Of a stretch of DNA of 64,000 nucleotides, positions 43,471-52,871 are shown piece after piece. A program made the translations under genes and the position numbers. The DNA comes from DATFVA01 sp963832715 (GTDB lineage Bacteria; Bacteroidota; Ignavibacteria; Ignavibacteriales; Ignavibacteriaceae), in the NCBI GenBank assembly GCA_963832715.1, contig CAWHVB010000002.1, positions 310,001-374,000 on the forward strand, given 5' to 3'. Below the pieces are notes generated by a model that saw only the letters and a program-made list of their open reading frames with translations, searched no databases and was not told the origin of the DNA. Each line of letters starts with the position of its first letter. Within the stretch, counting starts at the first letter, position 1.

Positions 43471-44559
43471 TTAATCAAAAAATTTCTTTGCTCTTTCGAA
43501 GGCATAAAGTATGTCTCGCTTCCCTGCCTCTACATCAAGCAGTATTTTACCGAGATCAGACAGCAGTACAAAGTTTATCTTTCCGTTACGGTTCTTTTTA
43601 TCGGAAAGCATTACCTGGTATATGTCTTCAAAATCAAAATCATTCAGGATATTTTTAAGACTGAATTTTCCCGGCAGTTCCAGGTATTTAAGCAGTTTTT
43701 TTCTGGAGAGCACGCCGATCTTATTCGAGAGGAAGAGCTCGGCAACAATTCCATAAATAACACAGTGGCCATGCCTTATCTTGAAACCCGAAGCGGATTC
43801 GATTCCGTGTGCGTAAGTATGACCGAAATTCAGGATTTTCCTGAGGCCGTTTTCTCTTTCATCGGTAGAAACCACACCGGCTTTGATTGCTGCACACCTT
43901 ATAATTATTTCATCAGTAATTCTTTCTTCTTTTTTAAGAATGTCGGCGAAATTTTCGTTTACCAGGTTGTACAGATCCGGGGATGAGATGTATGCATACT
44001 TAATTACCTCACCCATACCGGCAATATATTCTTTGCGCGGAAGAGTTCTGAGAAATTCAGAATCTATCAGCACCATATCAGGATGGTAAAAAGCACCGAT
44101 TATATTTTTATACCCGTTAAAATTTATTGCGGTCTTACCGCCGATTGAACTGTCAACTGCAGAGAGAAGAGTTGTGGGGATATGAATAAGCTGGAGTCCC
44201 CTCATATATGTCGCTGCAGAATACCCGGCAAGGTCGCCTGTAACTCCCCCGCCGATCGAGATAAGCAGTGTATCCCTGCCGAAGTTGTTTTTAATGAGAG
44301 TATCATAAATCTTTTTCAGCTGGTCCTGCGACTTTGAATTCTCACCCGGCTTTAATTCATAGTACAATATCTTTTTATGCCTGCCGATCGCTCTTTTAAT
44401 ATTTTTGATATGATGCCTGGCAACATTACGATCAACTACTATGAAATAGTTTTTAAACCGTCCGTACTTTTTTATTTGAGGTTTAAGGTGATCCAGTATC
44501 CCTCTGCCGGCAAAAACCGGGTAAGTCGAATCAGATACTTCAACATTTATTTTTTTCAA
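43471..44559 (-). CDS. aroB: 3-Dehydroquinate synthase
   Basis: The 362-aa enzyme has IGGGVTGDLAGYSAATYMRG (NAD-binding, about residues 102-121), PTTLLSAVDSSIGGKTAIN and NFGHTYAHGIE with zinc-binding histidines, plus RHGHCVIYGI. It converts DAHP to 3-dehydroquinate, the second step of the shikimate pathway. aroK lies 18 bp upstream on the same strand, so the two form an operon. Length and motif order are normal. Confidence 0.95.
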   Translation of the reverse strand: MKKINVEVSDSTYPVFAGRGILDHLKPQIKKYGRFKNYFIVVDRNVARHHIKNIKRAIGRHKKILYYELKPGENSKSQDQLKKIYDTLIKNNFGRDTLLISIGGGVTGDLAGYSAATYMRGLQLIHIPTTLLSAVDSSIGGKTAINFNGYKNIIGAFYHPDMVLIDSEFLRTLPRKEYIAGMGEVIKYAYISSPDLYNLVNENFADILKKEERITDEIIIRCAAIKAGVVSTDERENGLRKILNFGHTYAHGIESASGFKIRHGHCVIYGIVAELFLSNKIGVLSRKKLLKYLELPGKFSLKNILNDFDFEDIYQVMLSDKKNRNGKINFVLLSDLGKILLDVEAGKRDILYAFERAKKFFD

Positions 44560-44577
44560 AGAATTATTCCTGAATTT

Positions 44578-45114
44578 TTAATTTGAAGATATTATCCTTG
44601 CTATTGTGTCAACAGTCTTACCAACCGGAATATTGTCGGTTAAAATTATGTGATCCGATAAAAGATAGAACTTTTCTCTCTCATTCAAAAGCTTATTTAT
44701 TAATTCCATCAGTTCTTCTCTTGTTTCTGGAAAGCCGCCGTTCATATGCAGCGCCGGACGGTCACGCTTATATTTTAACCTTCTGTATATAGATTCTCTG
44801 GAGGCTTTCAGATAAAAAGTTCTGCCGGTCTTTTTTAAGAAGCTCAGGTTTTCTTCACTCGCCATAGTTCCGCCGCCGAGAGAGATGATAACTTTTTGTT
44901 CTGAAGAAACTTTCAGGAGTACTTCTCTTTCGACTTTCCTGAAATAATCCTCCCCCATCGATTCGAAAATCTCCCTTACTTTTTTCCCTTCAATTTTTTC
45001 TATCTCGCGGTCCAGGTCATAAAAATTCCAGCCGAGTGTATTCCCGAGTATCGGACCTATTGTGCTCTTGCCGGCACCCATGAACCCGGCAAGATAAATA
45101 ACGTTACCTTTCAT
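44578..45114 (-). CDS. aroK: Shikimate kinase
   Basis: The 178-aa enzyme has the P-loop GFMGAGKSTIGPIL (residues about 10-23), the shikimate-binding DLDREIE and GEDYFRKVE stretches, SLGGGT, and a lid region with KRDRPAL. It phosphorylates shikimate with ATP. First gene of a two-gene aroK-aroB operon. The length is standard. Confidence 0.94.
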   Translation of the reverse strand: MKGNVIYLAGFMGAGKSTIGPILGNTLGWNFYDLDREIEKIEGKKVREIFESMGEDYFRKVEREVLLKVSSEQKVIISLGGGTMASEENLSFLKKTGRTFYLKASRESIYRRLKYKRDRPALHMNGGFPETREELMELINKLLNEREKFYLLSDHIILTDNIPVGKTVDTIARIISSN

Positions 45115-45238
45115 AGGTTACAAACTTAATAAAAATATTTTGAATGCATTGGAAATATTTATTCTATGCGGTCTCATTTATTGCCGATTTGGCGGCTGCC
45201 CGGTAGTTACTCAGCTGTCATCGGCTGAAGTAGAATGG

Positions 45239-45952
45239 TTAGAAGAAGTATGAAACTCCGAGGATGAATGTAACGCCGTCCACATTTATTTTGGAATCAA
45301 AAGTCCTTTGCGCAAGCAGGATCTTCTCATTATTATAATTTACTTCAAGCTTGTTGTATTCACTCTTGACTTTAAACTGCGGATCTCTGAATTTCATTTC
45401 GGAATGAATGGAGATATCATCACGAACAAGGTAGTCCATAGAAACTGCGACTTGTATTCCGTAAGCAAAATCCCTGCTTACATTTGATACTGAGGCATCA
45501 CCGAACTCCCTGATATGTTCTCCGTAATAATAACCGGCGCCTCCTCCAATAAGGAACTTGAACTTCTCTGTTGAGAAAGGAAGGATATAATACCCTGAAA
45601 CCTCAATGGGAATAAGGAGAAATCCGTCGTTCACATTAATTGTTACGGTTGAATTTCCTGCGAAAGCTGTAAGGTTAGGACCAGGAGCGGTTGTCTTCAT
45701 ATATTCGGTCCCTATTCCGAGAATGATATCGTCAGTTATTTTATAACGGATATCCAGTGCGGGGTCAAATATATCTGAGATGCCGAATGCATTATTCCTC
45801 AGGACCGGATCAGAGGAATTGGGATTAAGAAATATCCTTGCACTTGTTGTATAGACAGCATTAATACCGATGCTGAAATGCTTATCACCGAATTGTGCAT
45901 TCACTACAATTGTCGAGAGAAAAAACATTATCGGAAGATATTTTAATAGCAT
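45239..45952 (-). CDS. Outer-membrane beta-barrel-like protein of unknown function
   Basis: The 237-aa protein has a signal peptide (LPIMFFLSTIVVNAQ) and alternating hydrophobic-polar beta strands ending in VDGVTFILGVSYFF, a C-terminal aromatic end as in outer-membrane barrels. Segments such as FKFLIGGGAGYYYGEHI and IDIRYKIT-like strands fit a small porin-type barrel (about eight to ten strands). I do not recognise a specific family. It stands alone between aroK and the foldase gene. Confidence 0.6.
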   Translation of the reverse strand: MLLKYLPIMFFLSTIVVNAQFGDKHFSIGINAVYTTSARIFLNPNSSDPVLRNNAFGISDIFDPALDIRYKITDDIILGIGTEYMKTTAPGPNLTAFAGNSTVTINVNDGFLLIPIEVSGYYILPFSTEKFKFLIGGGAGYYYGEHIREFGDASVSNVSRDFAYGIQVAVSMDYLVRDDISIHSEMKFRDPQFKVKSEYNKLEVNYNNEKILLAQRTFDSKINVDGVTFILGVSYFF

Positions 45953-46008
45953 TTATGATAACCTGTTCTGAATCAGGTATAATTTCTGTAAATAGTTTTA
46001 AAAAACAA

Positions 46009-46046
46009 AACCCCTGTCTGACACATCAACCGGTCAGCCAGGGGTT
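46009..46046 (-). terminator. Terminator after the PpiD-like gene
   Basis: AACCCCTG (46009-46016) pairs with CAGGGGTT (46039-46046), with CTGA/TCAG as an inner stem. On the minus strand it is followed by TTGTTTTTTAAAA. Confidence 0.8.
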
Positions 46047-46069
46047 AAATTAAAATATTCGGATGAAAT

Positions 46070-48157
46070 TTACTGTCCGAAAAACTGGTTCCTGTTATCA
46101 ACAATATCAGCTTTTTTCTTGAGCTCCTGGATCCATTGTGTAAGAACAGTGTTTTGTTTCTGCCTGATCAGCTTGTCCCTGATCGTATTTCTCTGTATTT
46201 CGTAAGCAGAAGAATCGAAAGGAGTTCTCTGGGTTACCTTAATCAGGAAGTATCCCCTGTAGCCGCGTACCGGGTCGGTAACTTTATTTACATCTGCCTT
46301 GAGAGCTGTTTCGATGAAAGCCCAGTCCTTGCCGATGCCCGGAACTACTCCCGAAGGGGTGAAATCTTTAGCCTGATTGTATGTAACCTTTGGATTAATG
46401 GTAGTCGCTTTGCTTAAATCGCCATTCACTTTGCTCTTTATTTCTTCGGTAAGCTGCCTGGCTTTGGCATATTGTTTTTCACGAATTACCTGGGGCTTAA
46501 TCATGGTCTTCACTTCATCGAACGGTTTAACGCCTTCATTGGTAACTTCAGAAACCATCGCGACAGCATAACCCTGACTTAATCTGAAAGGTTCGCTAAT
46601 AGCATTCAAATCATTATTAAAAGCAAAATCAACTATATTTTTATTCTGACCCAGCCCGGGAACAGAAGCTGCGTCTTCTGTAAAAGCTCCCGATTCCTGA
46701 ACACTATAGTTCATCAGTTTAGCTTCACTCTCAAAACCGTTCTTCTTTGCTATGAAAGAAAAATCCTGTGCGGATGACTGAAGCAGATCCTTGGTAGTAG
46801 CAGACACATCCAGGGGATTAGCTATTTTTTCGACGATATATTTTTTATCGGATTTATCCGTCACCTTGATGATATGAAATCCAAACTGTGTCTCAACCGG
46901 TTCCTGCACAACACCGACCTTTGCATTCAGTGCTACATTTTCAAATTCCGGTACCATCATACCCTTGGCGAACCATCCGAGATCGCCTCCTTTTGATGCA
47001 CTTCCGGGATCACGGGAATATTCCTCGGCCAGTTTGCTGAAATCAGCTCCGTTCTTTAACCGGTCGTATAATTTCATTGCTTCTTCTTTATTGCTCTTAG
47101 AGTTCCCGTACTGGTTTATTAATATATGGGAAGCACGTACCTCGGGTTTATCAGACTGAATGGTGCCGATGAGATGGTATAAAGTATACCCTTCGGGACC
47201 AGCAACCGGCCCGATAAGCTTTCCCTTCGGTGCATTCTCAATCTTTCCGGTAATGTCTTTAGGGAACTGCGACATCATCATAGTATCAACTGTTACCTTA
47301 GATGAGCCGTAATCCTCTGCAACTGTCCGGAAACTTGATGTATCCTGTCCGAATTTTTCAGCAACAATTTCAAGATTTCTTTTTGAGAAAGTTGAGTCTT
47401 CTGAAGAAGCTTTGAAAGGAAACATTACATACTTAACTTTTCTCTGCGCTTCAACACTATATTTGTCCAGATTATCATTGTAATAGTTTTTCATGTCCTC
47501 GTCAGTCACAGAAATCGTGGAATCAGGAAACAGGAACAGCGGGGCCAGAACATAGTCGGCGCTTATCTTTGTATTCTGATCAATGAAATTTCGTTTCAGT
47601 TCATCTTCGCTTACGGTGACTGAAGCAAACACCAGGCTTTGAAGTTTTTCATTAAGCCTTGTTTGTCTTACACCTTCTTCAGCCTGTATCAGCACATCCT
47701 TATTCCGCGGATCGAACAGGGCTGACTCATAGAGCTGCCTGTTGAACTTGCCGGTTGAATCAATAAAATTCTGTTTAAGGAAATCGGGAGGATTATCACC
47801 GAGAATAATATCTTTAATTTCCTGGTCGGAAACATTGATACCGTATTTATTAATTTCCTTTTTAAGAAGGATCTGTGTAACAAGTGCATCCCATACCTGG
47901 TTTCTGAGCTGCAAAGTCTGATCTTCAGTCAAATCCTGACCATTCTGTTTTGTCATTTGTTCTCTTTGCTTCTCAAGTACATTATTAAAATCCTGGTAAG
48001 AAATTTCTTCTCCGTCTACTTTCCCGATATAGTTAGCTCTTCCGCCAAGTGCCTGGAGAACATTGGAATCGGACATAACCATAAATAGAACAAATAGAGC
48101 ACCTACGGAAATAATAAAAGCAGGGGCCAAACTCCGCATTTTCGCCATCATTGGCAT
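46070..48157 (-). CDS. Membrane-anchored peptidyl-prolyl isomerase (PpiD/SurA-like)
   Basis: The 695-aa protein has one N-terminal membrane helix (FIISVGALFVLFMVM, about residues 14-28), a SurA-like N-terminal domain (QRLRNQVWDALVTQILLKKE-type region, about residues 85-130) and a parvulin domain (VRASHILINQYGNSKSN ... GGDLGWFAKGMMVPEFENVA ... TQFGFHIIKV, about residues 340-430), with a second, more diverged parvulin-like region after 560. It helps fold proteins emerging from the Sec machinery. Length agrees with PpiD. A terminator follows. Confidence 0.88.
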   Translation of the reverse strand: MPMMAKMRSLAPAFIISVGALFVLFMVMSDSNVLQALGGRANYIGKVDGEEISYQDFNNVLEKQREQMTKQNGQDLTEDQTLQLRNQVWDALVTQILLKKEINKYGINVSDQEIKDIILGDNPPDFLKQNFIDSTGKFNRQLYESALFDPRNKDVLIQAEEGVRQTRLNEKLQSLVFASVTVSEDELKRNFIDQNTKISADYVLAPLFLFPDSTISVTDEDMKNYYNDNLDKYSVEAQRKVKYVMFPFKASSEDSTFSKRNLEIVAEKFGQDTSSFRTVAEDYGSSKVTVDTMMMSQFPKDITGKIENAPKGKLIGPVAGPEGYTLYHLIGTIQSDKPEVRASHILINQYGNSKSNKEEAMKLYDRLKNGADFSKLAEEYSRDPGSASKGGDLGWFAKGMMVPEFENVALNAKVGVVQEPVETQFGFHIIKVTDKSDKKYIVEKIANPLDVSATTKDLLQSSAQDFSFIAKKNGFESEAKLMNYSVQESGAFTEDAASVPGLGQNKNIVDFAFNNDLNAISEPFRLSQGYAVAMVSEVTNEGVKPFDEVKTMIKPQVIREKQYAKARQLTEEIKSKVNGDLSKATTINPKVTYNQAKDFTPSGVVPGIGKDWAFIETALKADVNKVTDPVRGYRGYFLIKVTQRTPFDSSAYEIQRNTIRDKLIRQKQNTVLTQWIQELKKKADIVDNRNQFFGQ

Positions 48158-48438
48158 AATCTAATTTTCTCCCGTCTGAAAAAAATTTATAAATAAGTCG
48201 TCTAAAATAGAGACATAGGTCAAAAAAAGCAATGAAAATCAAAGTAAATATTATGCCTTAAAATTAGCCTTATTATTTATGCCGTCAGGCAAATCCGGAA
48301 AATTGTGACAAAAGAGACGCAGGTAACATGCAGCAGGTTTCTTTTTACTTATTTTGCAGCGGTTTAAGGAAAATTGACTTTAATCAAACCCGAATATATA
48401 TTTCAATATAAATTAACTTTTCCCGAAAGAGGCAAAAT

Positions 48439-49122
48439 ATGCAAGAAAAAATCGATTTCTTAAAATATGTACCAATCTTTTCCGAACTTGAAGAGAGCAC
48501 ACTTGAACAGATCTCCCGTCTGGGGATCAGGAAATCATTCAGTAAGGACTCGGTAGTACTTTTTGAACACGAGACAGGTTCTGCATTATTTGTAATTATT
48601 AAAGGTAAAGTTAAAGTTTCAAGGGTGAGCGATGACGGAAAAGAGGTAATTCTTACAATATTAAATGAATCGGACTTCTTTGGCGAAATGGCAATCCTCG
48701 ACGGAATGAGTCGTTCAGCAAATGTTACCGCAATGGAAGATTCCGAATTATTTATAGTGCAGAGAAGTGAATTCATCGAAATGCTTCACAGTCATCCTGA
48801 AATATCAATCGCCCTGCTCCAGGAGTTGACCAACAGGCTTAGGTCCGCGGATATGAAAATCAAATCCCTCTCATTGAAGGATGCTGAGGGAAAAGTAGCG
48901 ACCGTCATTCTTCAGATAGCAGATGATGTAGGAAAAATTAAACAGGGCACAGTCGAAATTGAAAAACTCCCCTACCAGCATGACCTCGCAAATATGGCTG
49001 GAACATCACGGGAGACTATCTCCCGGACTCTTCATTCCTTTGCGAAAAAAGGAATGGTAGAGCTTGACGGTTCAAAACTTCGTATATTAGACTATGAAAA
49101 ATTTAAAGAAATGTATAGTTGA
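48439..49122 (+). CDS. Crp/Fnr family transcriptional regulator
   Basis: The 227-aa protein has a cyclic-nucleotide-binding-type beta barrel (SALFVIIKGKVKV, FFGEMAILDGMSRSANVTA, residues about 45-100), a long dimer helix and a helix-turn-helix (HDLANMAGTSRETISRTLHS, about residues 180-200). No Fnr-type cysteines are present, so oxygen sensing by iron-sulfur is unlikely; the RSANVTA segment could hold a cyclic nucleotide, but this is inferred. It precedes a PHP phosphoesterase and ribH on the same strand at spacings of 8 and 4 bp. Confidence 0.9.
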   Translation: MQEKIDFLKYVPIFSELEESTLEQISRLGIRKSFSKDSVVLFEHETGSALFVIIKGKVKVSRVSDDGKEVILTILNESDFFGEMAILDGMSRSANVTAMEDSELFIVQRSEFIEMLHSHPEISIALLQELTNRLRSADMKIKSLSLKDAEGKVATVILQIADDVGKIKQGTVEIEKLPYQHDLANMAGTSRETISRTLHSFAKKGMVELDGSKLRILDYEKFKEMYS

Positions 49123-49130
49123 TTGATTTA

Positions 49131-49961
49131 ATGCGTTCTAAAGTTGATTTACATTCACATACTAATTATTCGGATGGGTTTAATTCTCCAAAAGATCTGA
49201 TTGATAAGGCCAGAAGTAAAGGTATTGATATACTGAGCATAACTGACCACGATAACCTTGCCGGTATTGCAGAAGCAGAAAAATATGGCAGGGAAGTCGG
49301 AGTTGAAATTATTGCGGGGGTGGAGATCAGTTCAGATATAATGGACCGGGAAATTCACATCCTTGGCTATTTTGTGGAACCGGGAAACCCGGAACTTGAG
49401 CGTTACCTTGAGTTCTTCAGGGCGGAAAGGCTAAAACGTGCCGACAGGATAGTTAATAAGCTTAATACGCTTGGTATTTCCCTTAAACTGGATGATGTAC
49501 TTAAAATTTCCAAAAATTCCGCAGTAGGCCGGCCTCATATTGCACAGGCAATGCTTGAAGGCGGATTTACTAATTCCTACTTTGAAGCTTTTAATAAATT
49601 TATCGGTAACGGGTGTATTGCCTATGAAAAGAAAGTACACGTCTCGCCGAGAAGCGCATTTAAGATAATTTCTGATTCTGGCGGATTGTCGTTTATAGCT
49701 CATCCCGGAGTGATGCCCGAAAATATTCTGAAGGAATTAATTGAATCGGGGGTCGACGGTATTGAAGTAATTCACCCTTCCCATAATCCGCAGCTTGTTA
49801 AGTTTTACAGGGGAATAGTTAATGAATACTTCCTGCTGGAGTCAGGCGGATCGGATTTTCATGGCGGCAGACGGGAAGACGAAAATAACCTGGGGAAATT
49901 CTTTGTAACACCATCTGTTGTTGAAGCCATGAGACAGAGACTCCTCAGAAACACTGCATAA
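49131..49961 (+). CDS. PHP-domain phosphoesterase (RNase AM/YciV-like)
   Basis: I chose ATG 49131 (MRSKVDLHSHTN); a TTG at 49119 would overlap the upstream gene. The 276-aa product has the four PHP motifs: DLHSHTNYSDG, TDHDNLAG, GVEISSDIMDREIHILGY and HPG/SDFHGG, which hold a metal centre. The length and the SDFHGG end match the family of 5'-3' exonuclease RNase AM and nucleoside 3',5'-bisphosphate phosphatases. Substrate is not proven. Part of a Crp-like regulator, PHP, ribH run. Confidence 0.87.
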   Translation: MRSKVDLHSHTNYSDGFNSPKDLIDKARSKGIDILSITDHDNLAGIAEAEKYGREVGVEIIAGVEISSDIMDREIHILGYFVEPGNPELERYLEFFRAERLKRADRIVNKLNTLGISLKLDDVLKISKNSAVGRPHIAQAMLEGGFTNSYFEAFNKFIGNGCIAYEKKVHVSPRSAFKIISDSGGLSFIAHPGVMPENILKELIESGVDGIEVIHPSHNPQLVKFYRGIVNEYFLLESGGSDFHGGRREDENNLGKFFVTPSVVEAMRQRLLRNTA

Positions 49962-49965
49962 AAAA

Positions 49966-50433
49966 ATGAATATCATTCAGGGAAATCCCGTAGAAAAAAA
50001 TTTTAAATTTGCCATTGTTGTAAGCCGGTTTAATGAATTTATAACCGACAGGCTGCTTGATGGAGCAAAAAACTGTTTCAGTAAACAGGGATATGATGAG
50101 AATCAAATTGATGTAATCAAGGTACCCGGAGCATTTGAAATTCCCGTTACTGCTTCTCACCTTGCTTCATTAAATAAATATTCGGCAATTATTTGCCTTG
50201 GAGCGGTTATCAGGGGGGCAACCCCGCATTTTGATTATGTCTCCATGGGTGTAACAAATGGAGTTTCGCGGGTTTCTCTCGACTATAGGATACCGGTTAT
50301 TTTCGGTGTGCTGACTACTAATACAATTGAACAGGCAATGGAACGAAGCGGCGGCAAAGCAGGCAATAAAGGGTGGGACTCAGCATTGACTGCAATTGAA
50401 ATGGCAGATTTGCTGACTAATAAACTAAAGTGA
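49966..50433 (+). CDS. ribH: 6,7-Dimethyl-8-ribityllumazine synthase
   Basis: The 155-aa protein has VVSRFNEFITDRLLDGA, PGAFEIPVTA, ICLGAVIRGATPHFDYV (catalytic His) and ITTNTIEQA-type GVLTTNTIEQA, all hallmarks of the penultimate riboflavin enzyme. It condenses the uracil derivative with dihydroxybutanone phosphate. Starts 4 bp after the PHP gene. No other rib gene is near. Confidence 0.95.
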   Translation: MNIIQGNPVEKNFKFAIVVSRFNEFITDRLLDGAKNCFSKQGYDENQIDVIKVPGAFEIPVTASHLASLNKYSAIICLGAVIRGATPHFDYVSMGVTNGVSRVSLDYRIPVIFGVLTTNTIEQAMERSGGKAGNKGWDSALTAIEMADLLTNKLK

Positions 50434-50608
50434 CCTGTTCCTGTAATCTCAGCGGCGGAAGAATAATATTGGACATATTCCTGCTAACTTATTTAATCTT
50501 AAACAGATAAGAATTTTCACCTTTCAGAAAAATGGAAAAGTATTATTTTTATTATCTGAATTTTTAATACTAAATCATTCTTTATTCCCAAAATTCCCGG
50601 GGACATAA

Positions 50609-52840
50609 ATGAAACTTCGAATTTTATTATTTTTCTTAACAGGCATTCCTCTGCTGAACGCACAGCAGACTTACAACTGGCAGAATTATACTGATATGAA
50701 AAATATCAGTGCATTCCGGGCTTCAGAAAACGGCCTCTGGGCTGCTTCAGGCGGAGGAGGGTTCTTTTTCGATGCCGGCACAGGTACATTTCTGAAGCTT
50801 CATAAAAATGATGGACTCATCGGCTCTTCGTTAAACGCAGTCGCAATAGATAACCAGGGAAAGATTTGGTTTGGAGGAGAGGAAGGCGCTATAGATGTTT
50901 ATGTTCCCGGCACGAAGCAGGTAAAAACAATCCTTGATATTTACAATGATACGGAACAGTCCAATCGAAGTATCAACAATCTTGAATCTTCGGGCGATAC
51001 GATTTATGCCTGTACTGATTTCGGACTTTCCCTTTTAGATTCCCGCACCTACCTGTTCTATGATACTTTCTTTAAATACGGAAACTTCCAGCCCTATATC
51101 AAGGTTAACAGTTCGCTTAAAGCCGGAAGGATCTACCTGGCAACAAGCGCAGGTGTTGCTATACAGAAGGAAGGGGCTGAAAACCTTTCGGCACCGGAAT
51201 CATGGGATACTTATACAGTGGAGAATGGACTTCCATCCAATAATATAAACAGAATTATAAAAATTAACGGGTCTGTAATTGCCGCTTCCGATAAAGGAAT
51301 ATCAATCCTCAACGGAACATCCTGGTCCCCTTACTTGCCCCAGTTCAACAATAATGCTGTCAGTGACCTTCTGCTTAGAGCCGATTCACTATTTATAGCC
51401 GTCGGGAAGAGAATCTTTGTTTCTGTAAATAACAGTGTCTCGATATTTGATTCTTCGAATTTCAATATTTCGCGCCTCGGTTATTCGAACGCACTGGGAC
51501 TTGTTGCAGCAACAACTAACGGAATACTTGAACTGAAGAACCGGGACTATATTTATCCCAACGGGCCGCAGGCAAACCAATTCCCTGAATTATCGGTCGA
51601 TGATCAGGGAAATCTCTGGTCCGCAAGCGGAAAAGATAGAACCGGAGTGGGATTTTATAAATATGATGGAAATACATGGACAAATTATAATAAGGCAAAT
51701 ACACCTGAATTGTTGACAAATGCGTTTAACTTTACAAATGCATCGTTGGGAGATGCTGTCTATTTTGGCAGCTGGGGCGGCGGTTTTATTAAGATTCGGA
51801 ATGGAAATATACAGAGCTTTACCGCTCAGAATACTCCCCTTGTTGGTGATCCGGAGAATACGAATTTCCTTTTAATTTCAGGCTTCTCAAAGGATTCAAA
51901 AGGAAACTTGTGGATACTGAACTACTGGCCCGGTGATGGAAAATCTTTAAGCATGCTTACACCCGACAGCACCTGGTACCTGTATTATAATCCTGCAGAA
52001 TTGGGACAGACTTATGATCAGCATTACTCATTAGCTATTGATGCTTACGATACAAAATGGTACTCAATCCGGAACACTGATAGACTGGGTCTCTTTTATT
52101 TTAATGAAAATGGTACTTATTCGGATTCCTCTGACAACAAATTCGGTTATCTTACAAGCGATGACGGACTTAATAGTAATTTTATATACTCTGTGGTTGA
52201 GGATAATAGAGGCGATATCTGGGTGGGAACAAGTCTGGGGGTAAATATAATAAGCAACAATGGCGCAGTTCTGAGTACAGGAAGCCAGTTGAGAATTACG
52301 TCGGTGTTTGCTTTGAGACAGCAGACAATAAACGCAATTGCAGTTGATCCTCTTAATAATAAGTGGATAGGGACTAATCAGGGTCTGCTTCTTGTGAATT
52401 CCGACGGTTCAAGCCTTCTCGCTACTTATAACACAAGCAACAGCGCTCTGCCCTCCGATCAGATAAGAAGTCTTGCCGTTGATCCGGGTGCGGGAAAGGT
52501 ATATGTTGGAACAGATCAGGGATTAACTTCATTCGACACACCGGCTGTTAGACCAAGGGATTCATTCTCGGAATTATTTCTTTATCCGAACCCTTTTATC
52601 GTTAATGACGGTGAAAAACAATTGACCATTGACGGACTTATTAAGGATACCGATATCAAGGTTCTTAATATCGAAGGAAGACTTATAAACGAGTTTTCTT
52701 CACCCGGGGGACGAATTGCTTTTTGGGACGGCAAGGACCAGAATGGGAAGTTTGTAGCAAGCGGTATTTACCTGATAGTCGCATATGACAAAGAAGGTAA
52801 TAACGTAACAACCAGTAAAATTGCTGTTCTGCATAAATGA
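50609..52840 (+). CDS. PorZ-like beta-propeller protein with C-terminal sorting-type domain
   Basis: The 743-aa protein has a signal peptide (ILLFFLTGIPLLNAQ). Two propeller regions follow with WxGxxxGV...-type repeats (NAVAIDNQGKIWFGGEEGAI; NWNYTVENGLPSNN-like NGLPSNNINRI; LAVDPGAGKVYVGTDQGLTS), as in two-component-regulator propellers. The C-terminal domain (LYPNPFIVNDGEKQL ... FWDGKDQNGKFVASGIYL) is T9SS-like but of the FlgD-type/gliding form. This arrangement agrees with PorZ, which helps attach anionic lipopolysaccharide to T9SS cargo. Linkage to T9SS genes is absent here, so the name is by domain order only. Confidence 0.7.
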   Translation: MKLRILLFFLTGIPLLNAQQTYNWQNYTDMKNISAFRASENGLWAASGGGGFFFDAGTGTFLKLHKNDGLIGSSLNAVAIDNQGKIWFGGEEGAIDVYVPGTKQVKTILDIYNDTEQSNRSINNLESSGDTIYACTDFGLSLLDSRTYLFYDTFFKYGNFQPYIKVNSSLKAGRIYLATSAGVAIQKEGAENLSAPESWDTYTVENGLPSNNINRIIKINGSVIAASDKGISILNGTSWSPYLPQFNNNAVSDLLLRADSLFIAVGKRIFVSVNNSVSIFDSSNFNISRLGYSNALGLVAATTNGILELKNRDYIYPNGPQANQFPELSVDDQGNLWSASGKDRTGVGFYKYDGNTWTNYNKANTPELLTNAFNFTNASLGDAVYFGSWGGGFIKIRNGNIQSFTAQNTPLVGDPENTNFLLISGFSKDSKGNLWILNYWPGDGKSLSMLTPDSTWYLYYNPAELGQTYDQHYSLAIDAYDTKWYSIRNTDRLGLFYFNENGTYSDSSDNKFGYLTSDDGLNSNFIYSVVEDNRGDIWVGTSLGVNIISNNGAVLSTGSQLRITSVFALRQQTINAIAVDPLNNKWIGTNQGLLLVNSDGSSLLATYNTSNSALPSDQIRSLAVDPGAGKVYVGTDQGLTSFDTPAVRPRDSFSELFLYPNPFIVNDGEKQLTIDGLIKDTDIKVLNIEGRLINEFSSPGGRIAFWDGKDQNGKFVASGIYLIVAYDKEGNNVTTSKIAVLHK

Positions 52841-52871
52841 TAAAATTCCGGAATAATAGTTTTCAGTCCCG

